Part shown: positions 32,042 through 43,518 of the stretch, piece by piece
Layout of the letters: every line of letters begins with the position of its first letter
Numbering within the stretch: the first letter of the stretch is position 1
Assembly (NCBI GenBank): GCA_031002005.1
Contig: CM061918.1
Location: forward strand, 59,153,478-59,217,477
DNA: 64,000 bases
Reading direction: 5' to 3'
DNA from: Vandiemenella viatica
Lineage: Eukaryota; Arthropoda; Insecta; Orthoptera; Morabidae
Translations under genes and position numbers: made by a program
Notes under the pieces: model-generated
What the model was told of the DNA's origin: nothing
Seen by the model: only the letters and a program-made list of their open reading frames with translations
The model's database searches: none

Positions 32042-33498
32042 GTATTGTGATATGTGAAAGACCAATTTGTAGAACAAAAACGCCTTTAATAACAGCTCAT
32101 CTCAGATTGTTATTCTGATTCAAAGTTGCGAGTATGATATCTTCGATCCCCATAAAAAAAATCAAGCTTCACATACAATACTGTATACCCACCAGAAAGC
32201 GTCCTTTGTTTCGTACTGCAAAAGTTGCTAGACCGAATTTTCAATGGTTGGAATTTTGTTGTTTCGTAGTGATTAGTCACTTTAATGCTTGTGGCTACTA
32301 CTAAAACTGTAAAAAATTTCCATAATTCAAGAAGTTCTCATTCATAACGGTTGTTGATTAGAAACCATGTACAATCTTAAGTCAGTAGAAATCTTCGTTA
32401 GAAATTCCTCGTGATTATACAGAAAGCTCTTAAGAAGGCTAAATGTTTGATGGTTAACCGAAATATCGAGCTGATAAGCACATACCAACTCATTAAGACA
32501 ACAAATCTCAAGAATCCCCCAACAACAGGCAAACAGTGCTACAACTGCCAGGATTTTGTTCAATTCATCGAGACCATGAGAATGCGCACTGCAAAGCATA
32601 GAGAGCGGCCTCAGATAGGGCAAGCCTTACTGGCATGCATGCAGCCGAAATTACGAAACAATACGAAGTCGTCTGTACTATGACAATGAGTACCAACAAA
32701 ACTAACAATAATCTGGATCTGCGATTTCACCCTTATCTCGTTTATCGTTGAAAAACGTTGTCATTTGAGTGTCGTTTTGAGTTTGGGAAATAGGAAAAAG
32801 TTACAGGGTGTCATTTCTGGAGAATAGGGAGATTTATGGCATCACAGTGTTGTCGAGTTTCCCTATATTGCCTAGAACAGTTCAATAAACAAAGCGATTT
32901 GCGGCGGTGCGTAGTCGTGATGCAAAATCCACGAGTTGTCTCTCCAAAGTTCAAGTCTTCTTTCCAGATTGCCTCACGAAAACTACGCAAAACTTGTAGA
33001 TCGTACTCTTGATTGACTGTGCGAGCTCTCAGATGGCAATTCTTCTATTAATAAGCACAACCTGTTCTATTTTTTCCACATTTACTCACTGATGGACATG
33101 TTACGACAACCAAACGTCATCCTAGATGTCGCCTCGATCTTGCCGAAAGCCTTTGTACCAATCGTAAGGTCGTGGTCGTGACAAAGTATCGTTTCCAAAG
33201 ACCTTCTTTGAAATGCTGGATGTATCATGCTACTTAAATACATTTTAACACAAACTTTCACACGAACTTTCTGATCTGATATTTCCTAGCAAAAAAAATC
33301 GCCGAACACACTGAACTACGTCTTGCTCAATCCCGTACGAAACACAAACTAAACATCGCAGTTATCAAAAAAATAATACGTATGTTACTGATGGTGCTAC
33401 CAACACACAAAAAAGGAAAAAAATCTAAATAAACAAGATACAGTTTACGCAATTTAAATATTTTAGCTACTTTTTGATCACAATTCATACTTACCCAG
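32042..33498. other. Intron 14 (1.5 kb)
   Basis: Contains a minus-strand mariner-type transposase remnant (about 32720-33350). The segment 32045-32710 is AT-rich with nothing recognised. Confidence 0.6.
32720..33350 (-). mobile_element. Mariner-type transposase remnant
   Basis: On the minus strand, in broken frames: LSRPRPYDWYKGFRQD-like, then EELPSESSHSQSR, ELWRDNSWILHHDYAPPQIA and YSPEMTPCNFFLFPKLKTTL. These match the order helix-turn-helix linker, HHDNAPAH and SPDLAPCDFFLFPKLK of mariner transposases. The last catalytic Asp position reads Asn (CNFF), so it is inactive as well as frameshifted. Confidence 0.8.
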
Positions 33499-33726
33499 GT
33501 TCCCTCACCGGCCGAGCAACTTCATGACGCCTCCGCCACCACCTCCGCAGCTGCCCCCGAGGCAGGCAGTGCCGCCCCCGTCAACAGGCGGCGGATCCCA
33601 AGGAGGCCCTCTGCTCATCCCTCTCAGGCCGGACACCGCCGACGTGTTGGTCGCCTCTGCTGACGGAGACTCCAAACACACTCCACCTGCCATCACCAAC
33701 CTGTTCGCTCTGTGGCCGGGCAACAG
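33499..33726 (+). CDS. Exon 15: polyproline, phase 2-2
   Basis: The acceptor is catacttacccag before GTTCCC; the donor is CAACAG followed by gtgggt. Phase is 2 to 2: AG plus G gives Arg, then FPHRPSNFMTPPPPPPQLPP, RQAVPPPSTGGGSQGGP, LLIPLRPDTADVLVASADGD and HTPPAITNLFALWPGNR. Being phase-symmetric, it can be skipped or gained without changing frame, and it is the extra member that distinguishes the middle exon cassette from the other two. DVLV resembles DVIV of exon 10 and DVLV of exon 12. Confidence 0.87.
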
Positions 33727-34420
33727 GTGGGTCCGCAAACACAGCTCTGCCAATAGTGATACACTTCTCTCTGGTTGTCACGCTGACTCTGTCTTCTGCT
33801 TCATCTATTCAACCATTTTGACTTTAGTCTAAAATTACAAAATAAATGATCTTCCTGCAAATTTATCAGAAAATGCTAAGAGCGTTTTATTTGCCAATGA
33901 CACTAACTTCACTGAAGAAAAGAAAAAAAAAAAAAAACAATAGTCCAGTTTAATGGAAATTAAGTACTTAGAGAAGTAGCAAACTGATTTAACACAAACT
34001 TATTAAAATTAAATTTGGATAAAATACATTATATTAGCCTGAAAACAAAAAATTATGCGCGGCAAGATTTACGTATATATAAACCGTAAAAACAACACAA
34101 TCTTGGAAACAAAGAGCATAAAATTCCTTGGCGCAAATAGAAGCGAAACCCACTTGACAAGCACATATCACATTATTACTGAACAAATTATGTAGCTCTA
34201 CCTGTGCAATAAGAACACTTCCTGTAGTACCAGATTTAGAATTAACGAAAACAGGTGTACACCTCTTATTTTTATTTAGTCATGACGTAGGGCATAATTT
34301 TTTGGTTAAACTCCTCACAAAGTAAAAAATTTTCGTGGTACAGAAAAAAATATTAGGATGATGTGTAATAAGTTCTTGCAGACAATTCTTAAAAAAGCTC
34401 AATATTCACATAACGACTTC

Positions 34421-34475
<55 letters not shown>

Positions 34476-36068
34476 TCTCATGTGCTGTGTTATATTACTT
34501 TTTAACTTGCTTACATCAAATTAACAGATACACAGGTTCTATGGTTTCCATAGATTGATCAAGGCGATGCCGTGATGGTTCGCCTAAACTGCCCATGGGC
34601 GCCTCCTGCAATATCCAGTATATCCCTTCCGATGCATAAGCGATTACACATTACGAAAGGTGCAATGACACCTCTCCACCCACTTTTATGGAATCACGGA
34701 GTAATAATAATAAAAGAATAACTTTTACAAAACACAAACATCCCTGAAACTGGTGTAAAGAGGAGTTAATTATTGTGGAACATATCTGTTAGTAAATTTT
34801 CTAAAAATATAAATCAGTTTTTAGATAATAAAGACGGATTCTTTTTCTTTAAAAAAGCTGATGGATTATCATATTAGCAAATATTTGTACTCAATTCAAG
34901 AATTTTTACGAAAGAATTGATACTACTTAATAAGCCTAATGCAAAATTCAATTGTAAAAATTAATTTTCTTTTAATTTCTTTTTTGTCTTTATTTGTAAT
35001 GTGTAATAATTTTTTTCACTATGTCTTTTATTCTTTTTGTGTGTATATATATTAACCATTATATGTTTCACATCCCAGAGGTCATTCCCTCTGCAGTTAT
35101 CTTTAGAACAAGAGCAATAAATAAATAAATAATCGACGATGTCGAGGTCAAAGATTGAACACACGACACCACAGATGTATTATCCTATTTTCAAATATAA
35201 TTTATTAGTGAGTTCATTTCCAAGTTTGTTTTTGCCCGTAGTTTATGCCCTTACTTAAATTGACTTACTGACAAATGATGACGCACCACCCATATCGTCT
35301 CTCGTATTATTTGTACAATCTTTGATAACTCGAATGTCGTTTTAATAGGTAAAAAATGAAGTCACCGGCAGAATATATTTATGAGAAACTGGATTTCAAA
35401 TGTTTGGGTTATCAATGTTTTAGTATAGTATTAAAATATTTATATTCAAATACAAGGTATTTCCCTACAAACAGTGCAAACTTGAACGTGTCACTACAAC
35501 TCTCTCATCCTTGAATTTTGATTCACTTTCAGTCCACTAAACGAATTTATCACCTATAGATGGAGCATATGGAATTTTACAAAGAACTCTGTAATCGAAA
35601 TTAATGTTGTCCAATTTATGGTATTCTAATAATGTCAATGGACAACTAACATGCTCTTTGTACTTATCCTCGTGGAACATTCGTCATGAATTTGTTTTTT
35701 ATTAGACAACTATATCACTTATGGAAATTAAACTTACTCAGCTGTATATATCCGTGATTAGGTATCAATGTAATTCAAATCTGTAATTAGTTCTCAATCC
35801 ACTAAACGGGATCGCCACCTGCAGATTATTTTCATATTCTTTATTTTTAATTCTTATTATTATTTTATTTATTTTTTAAATTTTGAAGTGGGATTTTGTT
35901 AGGACTGTGCATTCACGTCCATTACACTCACTACATGTCAGTAGATTTTTATGTGTAAAATATTAAAATTCACGGTCTTAATACTAATCCTTGAGGAACT
36001 ACATTATGTGTGTTTAAAGATAACGCAAAATTGTTGCATCCATTGTTGACGTGAGAACGTGTCTGCAG
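33727..36068. other. Intron 15 (2.3 kb)
   Basis: AT-rich. A TA microsatellite lies at 34423-34473. I recognise no transposon or exon in the rest. Confidence 0.55.
34423..34473. repeat. TA dinucleotide microsatellite
   Basis: About 25 uninterrupted TA units. Confidence 0.92.
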
Positions 36069-36208
36069 GTATAACGTGAGTCTGCTACAACATATTCGGC
36101 CTCCAAGACCCGAACTGCAGAATCCTCCTCCAGTACTGGAGCATGGCTTCCACGAGATTTACCTGCAGCCAGATCCGAGCAACAACAGGCCAGCAAACAC
36201 TCCACACG
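36069..36208 (+). CDS. Exon 16: Pro/Asn-rich
   Basis: The acceptor is acgtgtctgcag before GTATAA; the donor is CACACG followed by gtgagt. Phase is 2 to 1: AG plus G gives Arg, then YNVSLLQHIRPPRPELQNPP, PVLEHGFHEIYLQPDPS and NNRPANTPH. The final G joins exon 17 as Gly. It holds the same position as exons 9 and 20 in the repeated phase pattern, although sequence similarity is limited to Pro content. In the absence of splicing the frame hits TAA within two codons, which supports the acceptor. Confidence 0.8.
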
Positions 36209-37304
36209 GTGAGTACAGCACGACATCAAGTAACAACTACAAACACAAAACTGGGGTTGTCAGGTTTTGTTTTGTTGTTGGTTTTTTTTTTTGTTGTTGT
36301 TCGAGCATTGCACCTCGACGTCTAGATCATTGGAGGAATGAGAAGATTGGGGGCGAGGAATGAAAAATAATTCAACCATGACCTTTTGTAGGAATGATCT
36401 GTGGAGTGATTTGTGGAAAACATGGAAAACCAAAATCTGGATGACCAGGCGAATGTTTGGACCCGCATCCTCCCGAATGTTGCAACTCACCCACCAGGAT
36501 CGATTATTTCATGGTGCTGATGCGTAGGTTTGCAGATTTTTTGAACCTTTTCATCGGAACTTAAATGTTAGCCACTGATTCACTGTCCACAGTTCATTAT
36601 GGTTGCCAAATTTTAGATTGACAAAAATGGATCAAATTTCATTTAGAGAGTCAGATAATCATTGTGAAGTAGGAGTTGTCCAGATCAAAGTGATCGTCAC
36701 TGAAGGGACAGTCCATTATCTTCTCGTGATTTCTACAGAGACACTCTCTCCGGAAAGATCTCAATAGCCACCGGCCATACTTCTAAACTTGTTTCAAGCA
36801 CAAATAGAAAAATATCTGAGAGTTTCCCTTTTTACGTTTAATATTACCTCTTGTGTAGCCCACAAATAACTAAATTCAACTCAATAAAATTGATGGCGTA
36901 TTTGCAAGTACCATATCGCCACTCTAAATAGAAAAACAACGCTGTGATTCCAGGCCAAATTAATAATATTGGGAACATTAAAAAGCTGTGGACATGTGTG
37001 TTATACAATTAATCGGTTAGAAAGTTAGCGCATATGTCTTTAGAAGATCAAAAATGAATGTTGCACTGATCAACCATTTCCCAAAACTATTTATCGATGA
37101 TTACGAAGGTGGAAGTTATTTGTTAAATACAGTTTTAGACGTAGTATCTAATGTATTCACAGACTCTGCCACCACTGTTTATGTAACTTTGATGACTTGA
37201 AAGATTGGTCTGTGGTATAACTGCAGGATTAGGTGGTGGAGGTTTAATTCGCTCCGTGAGAGGCCTACCTATTAGCAAACTTGACGATTTTTCCTTGTTG
37301 ACAG
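36209..37304. other. Intron 16 (1.1 kb)
   Basis: Contains a degenerate SINE-A on the minus strand (36290-36500). The rest is unrecognised. Confidence 0.55.
36290..36500 (-). mobile_element. tRNA-headed SINE, family A (degenerate)
   Basis: In reverse complement: gggtccaaacattcgcc in place of the B box, gatttt-ggttttccatgtttt, then aaggtcatggttgaatt and tgatctagacgtcgaggtgc. Same order as better copies, with many substitutions. Confidence 0.65.
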
Positions 37305-37464
37305 GTTTCCGGCCACCGTCCTCAGACAGCGAGAATTCTGTTCTGCCACCACTGAGCCACGAGCACAGTGGGGGAGGAACTCTGCTGAGCAAAGTGGACG
37401 ACACCCAGCAGCACGAAGTTCATCACAAGGACGAGGAGGAAGACGAAGACGCGGCTATTGACAG
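37305..37464 (+). CDS. Exon 17: acidic/His-rich end
   Basis: The acceptor is ttttccttgttgacag before GTTTCC; the donor is GACAG followed by gtgaag. Phase is 1 to 2: Gly at the junction, then FRPPSSDSENSVLPPLSHEH, SGGGTLLSKVDDTQQHEVHH and KDEEEDEDAAID. The acidic run DEEEDEDAA resembles the acidic tracts of exons 1, 7 and 24. Position in the phase pattern equals exons 10 and 21. Function unknown. Confidence 0.85.
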
Positions 37465-37584
37465 GTGAAGCAAACAAGTAACAATGAAGAAATCTCGCAC
37501 GGAAATATGAACAAGGAAAATTAAACAACCATAAATACTACAGTGGTGTAATTTACTCAAATGCTCTCAAAAAGTTCGCTGCTC

Positions 37585-37745
37585 CGAACCTGGGTTCAAA
37601 TCACGGTGGGTGCAGCAGTTGTGTTTGATCATATGAGATAGGCCAGGTCGTTTCGTGGTTCGTATTCTGCTTTAAACTGTAGGTCCCAGAGGAAAGGAAC
37701 TAGCTGTCCCACCACTGAGTCATTAGCTTAGTATTCCTCCTTCAA
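37585..37745 (+). mobile_element. tRNA-headed SINE, family C
   Basis: Plus strand: B-box-like cctgggttcaaatcacg, then aggccaggtcgtttcg, tcgtattctg and aaactgtaggtccc. The same order is read on the minus strand at 5425-5640. Confidence 0.6.
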
Positions 37746-38921
37746 AAGGATCCAACCAACATTAGAGCTGTGGACTAAATTATATTTTTATGTTACATAA
37801 AGGCACTACAAATACACTATGTACACAAGGGACGTAGGGAAAGTGGTGGAAGATAATTTATTGATAGCATCATAGAACATTTCCGTTTTACTTTCCCGTA
37901 AATCTGCCTTAACTGGCCTCAGAAACTGAGGAATTGTGGTACCACGACTGCAGTTTAAATATTCCGTCGTCTTACCGCACAGAGCACTGAAGACTTCACC
38001 ACGCAATGGCAGAATCCTGTAGATCCTGCAAAGTCGTTACTAGTGAAGGACTAAGATTGTCTTATTTCAAGTGGCGAAGCTTTAGGTTTACTCAATCCAT
38101 AGTGTCAGGTAGACTAAAAAATATCTCTTTATTGAACCACTACTGTAGTAGTTCCGCCTACTGGGCACTATGTAACACTATCGTCATAGATTTGAATAGT
38201 TCTTAGGTTCTCCGCCTGTAAAAACTGAATAACACCTCACAGTTGGCAGGATTTATAGTCGGTGAAGTAAACATCACATTCTAAATGACCTGACGACGGG
38301 GTAAAGAAAATTACAAGCCGTTTGTAACTAGAACAGAGAGGCGCCGCAGATAACACTGTATCTAAGATAAACATTGACTCTGTGGATTCTAGTAATGCTG
38401 TTTTTGTCTATGGACATAGGTTATTTATTTCTTCAATCCTCTGAAATTTAGTACGTTAGAGTATACGAAAAATGTAAATCAGGCCACTAAATCAAAAATT
38501 AACACTCAAATAAATTGTGATATTTTCATTACTGTAAATGTTACAATACTACATTAGAAAAACCTCACCTAGAATCCTAAACAATGTTCCTGTTTAATAT
38601 GTATACTAAAACTTGATCTCAGTTGTGTAGAATATTTCCTCTTCGTTGTTGTTGTTGTTATTAGGGCTTAAGTGCGCGTCGACGGCGGGGTCATTAGCGC
38701 CATTTCCTCTTCATATTAAAATTCTTAATTTTCATGTATCTGTCTTAATTTTTTTAAACTACATTAGAGCAAAACAGAAATCAATGCTTGTTAACAATAG
38801 ATTGATTTCCTATATCGTCCGTTGATTCACTACAGTACTGATTCAGTAACATTTAAGACATTGTCAATTTCCTTTCCTCTATAGTAGTCCCGTCGCTTTA
38901 GGGCACGTCGACAATCTATAG

Positions 38922-39127
38922 CAGTGGCGTAACAATATGGTGGCAGAACGGGCAAAATGCCACGGGCACCTATCTGGAGGGGGCCTCGGTCCTATATGGA
39001 AGGGGCTCAAGACCCGAAAGGTCCTGCCGTCCGTTGAAACAGCTTCCGCATTGTCCACCCGGGACAGTAGTGGAGGGCCCCATCCGATGAATTTTCCGCC
39101 GTCCTGGACGGTATAGTTACGGCACTG
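38922..39127. mobile_element. hAT-like MITE
   Basis: The ends are CAGTGGCGTAAC and GTTACGGCACTG, imperfect inverted repeats. Flanking octamers atctatag (38914) and ctctataa (39128) share the TCTATA core, as expected for a hAT 8-bp duplication that has drifted. The 206-bp interior is non-coding and GC-rich. Confidence 0.82.
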
Positions 39128-39135
39128 CTCTATAA

Positions 39136-39592
39136 CAGCGTTTCTGAACCTTTCTCAACTCAGACCACTCAAATATCAAAAATTAACTTTTATGAATCAA
39201 GTTTTTTGTCTATGTGTTGTTATTAACCAACCCTACCAATCGTTATAGGCGCGTACCTATACCTACAATAAGGCCGTCGTGGAGTGGCTGTTAACTTAAT
39301 CCCCACAGGAACGCTGCTCATACGTGTCTAGTCAATAGATTATTATAGTAACTATCCAGTCAACTCAGGAAATATAAGATTTTTGCTGGTCGTTCAATTA
39401 TTCATGGCTTTAACAAAGTTTAGCTTCTAATGTTATACTCACTTACAGCCTTATACAGTACGAGTATACATTTTATCTGTACAACTTTTACTAATTTATT
39501 TTTCGTTATCATATGGAATTATTTTTATATATATATATTCTGCCTGCGGACTACCTATACTATCTTCGGGAACCATAGGTTGAGAAACGCTG
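39136..39592. mobile_element. hAT-like MITE, abutting the previous one
   Basis: The ends are CAGCGTTTCTGAACC and GGTTGAGAAACGCTG, 14 of 15 matching as inverted repeats. Flanks ctctataa and ccctacaa match at 6 of 8. Its left flank octamer is also the right flank octamer of the preceding element, so it inserted exactly next to it. No coding capacity. Confidence 0.8.
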
Positions 39593-39905
39593 CCCTACAA
39601 CGTTCACAGCGTATTTTATATCAGGTAGCGACCATAAACTACTTTGCTTAGCCTGGGGAGGGGTGGAGGGGTTGGGTAGAAAACTACTCTGGGCTACGTC
39701 GCAAAAGGAAGGGGGAGGGGTGGATGTTTCGAGCCAAGCCACCACACAACAGCATGTGAATATTTATTTCCGTCATTTAATTATATCCGTTTGTAATACA
39801 GATATTTATATACTGACAGTGCCACGTATGCGTGTGACTCGAAGCCATAGCGTTGGGTTGCACGCAGCAGGCGCATTTAAACCAACTGATACGTAATGGG
39901 GCATT

Positions 39906-40140
39906 TTTTTTTTTTTTTAAATTGGCATTTGGCTACGAGGCTATACAGCCAGCACTAAGTAATTTTGTAGTTTGCAAGTATGTATTGGATCACTCAATGT
40001 ATTATAGATTCTCCGTGGTATAGACGACACAAGACAAACACAACACTTAATTAAAACCACCCATGCCCGAGGCCGGACTCGAACCGGCGACCCCTGCAAC
40101 GCGAGGCTAGCACGCTATCCCCTACGCTGCCGGGGTCGGC
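39906..40140 (-). mobile_element. tRNA-headed SINE, family B, with 12-bp target duplication
   Basis: The head on the minus strand is tagcgtgctagcctcgcg with B box ggttcgagtcc. The body ends in gctggctgtatagcctcg and an A tail (T-run at 39906). The direct repeat taatggggcatt at 39894-39905 and 40141-40152 is exact, which defines the insertion. Confidence 0.9.
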
Positions 40141-40751
40141 TAATGGGGCATTACGATTAGAAAAACATTTGACATGCCGTACCGAGACTCAAATTCGCTT
40201 ACAGATATCACCTGGGATTTTCGAATATAGTCACTGTTCGTATTGTTATGAAATAAAGTTGTTTTAATTAAGATCAACCACTCGTTGATAAATAATTCTA
40301 AATTGTTCTGTTAAGTGAATTTCAGTACAACTTTAATTATAGTGCTAGCTGAAGTATTATTTCAAGTTCAAAATGTACTATGAAATGATGCCGTACATAA
40401 ACTTTATGAGGCTTAGCTCAAAATGTTTTCCCAATGTTTCCATATCCAATGAGTTATGGAAAACTTTTTACCAGATCGAAGAATCATTCTATAGTAATGC
40501 AGAAAGAAAGGTGACAGAACTGTACGAAAATTAAACAAAACATGCAACTCTTCTTAGTTTTTGTATGCGGTAGGTATAGTTTTTTTTCGTTTTGTCAATT
40601 AATGAACAATCATGGATGAGATACGAAGGTTTTTAGTAACAACTCAAGAAAAATGGATCCTTGACCGTACCTGAGAAAGAGGTTTTCCCCAATTATTGAT
40701 AATTTGTAGGAGAGGCTAGTGAACATTTCATGCAGAAAATTCATAATTATC

Positions 40752-41000
40752 TTTTTTTGTTTCACTTATGGCTTTACGCCTCGTCGACGTAGAGGTTATT
40801 AGAGGCGGGACGGGACTGGAGACAAGGAACTGGAAGGAATTCGGCCATGGTCTTTTGAAGGAAGCATCCCGGTATCCGCCTGGATGATTTGGCGAAACCA
40901 TGGAAAGCCCAAATCTGGATGCCCGGACGGGGATTCGAACCGGTGTCCTCCCGAATGCGAGAACAGAATGTTAGCCGTTCATCCACCACACTCGGTTAAG
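40752..41000 (-). mobile_element. tRNA-headed SINE, family A
   Basis: In reverse complement: ggttcgaatccccg (B box), gggctttccatggttt, ccgggatgcttccttcaaaa, ccatggccgaattcc, then acctctacgtcgacgaggcg and taaagccataagtg before an A-rich tail. The most complete 3' end of the family in this window. Confidence 0.85.
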
Positions 41001-41109
41001 TCAATATGGGTTGTATTCGTTATATGTCCATTGTCCAATACTTCTAAAGATTGTCCGTTAAGAGAAAATAGTACACAATGTCTTTTGAAAGTAATATGGG
41101 AAAAAGCTA

Positions 41110-41220
41110 CATGCCACACGAGGGAAAGTGTGTGTGGAGGGGGGAGGAGAGGGGGGTGAGTAGAAGCAGAAGGCATGCCAGGCTATGTGAGGGAAGGGGA
41201 GGAGAGAGGGAGTTCAAGGG
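41110..41220. repeat. Purine-rich (GA/GGA) stretch
   Basis: More than 85% purine on the plus strand (gggggaggagaggggggtga and gggaaggggaggagagaggg) about 200 bases before exon 18. Confidence 0.7.
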
Positions 41221-41414
41221 AGGCCAAAACTGAGCCAAGTGATTTATGGACGCTTCCTAAGGAAACTACTCTTTTCCAGCGGAAAAGATCACGAAAAGAA
41301 TTAGAAAGAGGAAGTTTTCGATACCCAGTCACCTTACTACCGCAATGAATGCATATCAACATTTTCCCGAACTGACTTGTAATGTTAATTTTCGCTTTTT
41401 TTTTATCTTCTCAG

Positions 41415-41955
41415 TGGAGAGAAGGACAACGTGCTGGCAGCATCGGACTCCGACCCACCGTTCAGAGGCACGGATCACCGAGACGATGAAGACGAACCTC
41501 CACGAGGAACCCAGACTGAGAGGCCTCTGATACTGCCGCCTCCTGGCAGAGACGACGACCACGGCATCGACGGTGAAGCGGAGGTCCAGCGTCCACCGCC
41601 CGACTTCCACTTCATCCAGTCTGCCAGGCCGAGGCCTCCACAGCAAGTGGAGGACGAGGAGGAAGCGACGGTGCTGAACGGACGGCCAGTGCCGCCCTTC
41701 AAGGTCATGTCGGAGGGGGTAGGAGCCGTGCTGGACGCGGTGTTACCACCCCAACAGCCGGCTCTGGACCTGGATCTTCCCCCGGCAGCCGCCGTCAGGC
41801 CTCCGCCGCCTCCACCGCCACCGCCTCCCAAGAGGCCTCCAGCGGTCACCGTCTTGACGGACCACAGACTCAACAACAAGCCACTCATCGTCATCGGCAG
41901 GCCGGCACCTGACTCTCAAGGCCAACAGCCGCCTCGCAGGCCACCCTTCAACAAG
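41415..41955 (+). CDS. Exon 18: acidic start, polyproline, VIGRP end
   Basis: The acceptor is ttttatcttctcag before TGGAGA; the donor is AACAAG followed by gtcagc. Phase is 2 to 0 (AG plus T gives Ser). It reads GEKDNVLAASDSDPPFRGTD, DHRDDEDEPPRGTQTERP, PDFHFIQSARPRPPQQVEDE, then ATVLNGRPVPPFKVMSEG and VLPPQQPALDLDLPPAA. A run of ten prolines follows, then KRPPAVTVLTDHRLNNKP, LIVIGRPAPDSQGQQP and PPFNK. The last part matches exon 11 (polyproline, RLHNNARP, PFK) and the VIVGRP of exon 10. At 180 codons it is the second-largest exon and closes the second cassette. Confidence 0.9.
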
Positions 41956-42074
41956 GTCAGCAGCACTGTCTCTCTGCAGATGGTCTAAAACATCTTTTTC
42001 TATTTTTCTTTAATCTATCCAAGCTTCTTCCTCCACAATGTGTCTCTTGTTCCCTCCTTGACCATTTTTTTCTT

Positions 42075-43050
42075 CTTTTTAATTTAATTTAATTTCGATG
42101 AACTGGTGCCAATTTCCCTACACTATCATTTTTACCCTTTCTTTACTTTACGAATTTGGTAAATTATTCGTCACCTACGTTGGTAATTTATTCCAATCCT
42201 TGACTCCCTTACCTATGAAAGAAAAATTTCCCTCACCCTTATGCCTGAAACGGAGTACCAGCTCGTGATCTTGGTCATCTTTTCCCTTTCCTACACTACT
42301 TTTGATTGCTTTCTACGCCTCATCGTCGAAATACGCCTTGTACACTTCCCCTATTCTCTTTGCCCTTCTCCTGTCTTCCAACGACTCCCAATCATACTCT
42401 TTTACCAAATCAGTTACTGATTGTGTTCTGCGAAATTTCCAGACACAAATATAGCAGCCCTTCTTGCTATATTTGATACCCACAATTTGAGTCCCAAACT
42501 ACACCAGTATATTCAAGCTATTGGCTAACAAAAACTTTTCAATGGAGTTCCTTCACTTCTCTGGTATATCCCTTCATCGCCCTCTCCAGTAAGTGAACGA
42601 TTTTGAAACCTATTCCTACCACCTGCCCAATGTGTCCCACCCATTTAGGTTTATTATTAAATTGTAATGCGAAGGTATTTACGTTTCAAGTCTTCAACAA
42701 GCAGTTTCTTCCCCACCCCATTAACACAATCAATCTTTAGCTTTTTGTGTAGCTCATAAGCTGTATCTTCTGTGCATTTATCATCTTCCAATGTTTACCT
42801 GCCCAGCTGGATAACCTGTCAAGGTCACCCTGCAGCTGTTCAGTTTTCTCCCGTTTTGACCCTATTAGATAACATTATGTCATCTGAAAACAACATGACT
42901 TCTCACTGTAAACCATCAACGCAATCATTCATTAGCATAATGAATAGCAGTGACCCTAATACACTACCCTGTGGCACACCCATTTTCATTTTGTTTGATA
43001 CTGCATTTTGTACCCTCACTCTTTGCTTTCGAGAAACCTTTAAGTTTCAA
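42075..43050 (-). mobile_element. LINE reverse-transcriptase remnant (CR1/Jockey-like)
   Basis: On the minus strand: MGVPQGSVLGSLLFIMLMND, then LFSDDIMLSNRVKTGEN (catalytic ADD read as SDD), a WAGK-MI thumb region and the family C-terminal and 3' region shared with 19930-20520. Stops and frameshifts throughout. Confidence 0.8.
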
Positions 43051-43059
43051 ATATTCAAT

Positions 43060-43518
43060 CTAGGAATTAAAAAGAACTTTTTAAAACTCTATGTGTCGAG
43101 TACAGCACTTTACGGTAGCGAAACATGGACTTTAGGAATACCGGAAAGAAAGAAACTTGAAGCATTTGAAATGTGGTGCCACAGAAGAATGCTGAAAATT
43201 AAGTGGACAGACAAAGTAAGAAATGAACGAGTTTTGTAAATGACGGGTGAGAAAAGAAGTTTATGGAAGAAGCTTACAGGAAGAAGAGACAGGCTGGTAG
43301 GTCATATGTTGAGACATGCTGGATTGGTTAATTTGTTAGTGGAGGGAACAGTCGAAGGTAAGAACTGTAGAGGAAGACAGAGATTAGAATATTTGAAGCA
43401 GATAATTGAGGACGTGGGTTGTAAGGGGTATGTAGAAATGAAGAGGATAGCACAGGATAGGAAAGGATGGAGGATTGCATCAAACCAGTCTAAAGACTGA
43501 CGACAGCAAAAAAAAAAA
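43060..43518 (+). mobile_element. RTE-type LINE 3' end (best copy of family)
   Basis: Plus strand: VSSTALYGSETWTLGIPE, EMWCHRRMLKIKWTDKV, a stop, then RRDRLVGHMLRHAGLVNLL, VEGTVEGKNCRGRQRLEYL, KQIIEDVGCKGYVEMKRIAQ and GWRIASNQSKD, followed by ctgacgacagcaaaaaaaaa. This C-terminal signature is widespread in animal endonuclease/reverse-transcriptase LINEs. 5'-truncated. Confidence 0.85.

Larger units (their letters stand above)
37465..41414. other. Intron 17 (4.0 kb)
   Basis: Contains SINE-C (37585-37745), two abutting hAT-like elements (38922-39127 and 39136-39592), SINE-B with a clean target duplication (39906-40140), SINE-A (40752-41000) and a purine-rich stretch (about 41110-41220). Nothing recognised in 37750-38910 or 40160-40750. 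Confidence 0.7.

Noticed and set aside
31480..32118. Second plus-strand frame (Ser/Thr-rich) across exon 14
   Set aside because: It disagrees with the phase of both neighbouring exons.
40060..40140. tRNA genes at B-box-containing loci (also 12780, 44440, 45940, 16780)
   Set aside because: The heads are diverged, lack a full cloverleaf and are followed by SINE bodies with A tails and target duplications.
41475..41894. Gly/Ser-rich minus-strand frame over exon 18
   Set aside because: Shadow of polyproline codons on the coding strand; the same applies to minus frames over exons 5, 9, 11, 19, 20, 22 and 24.
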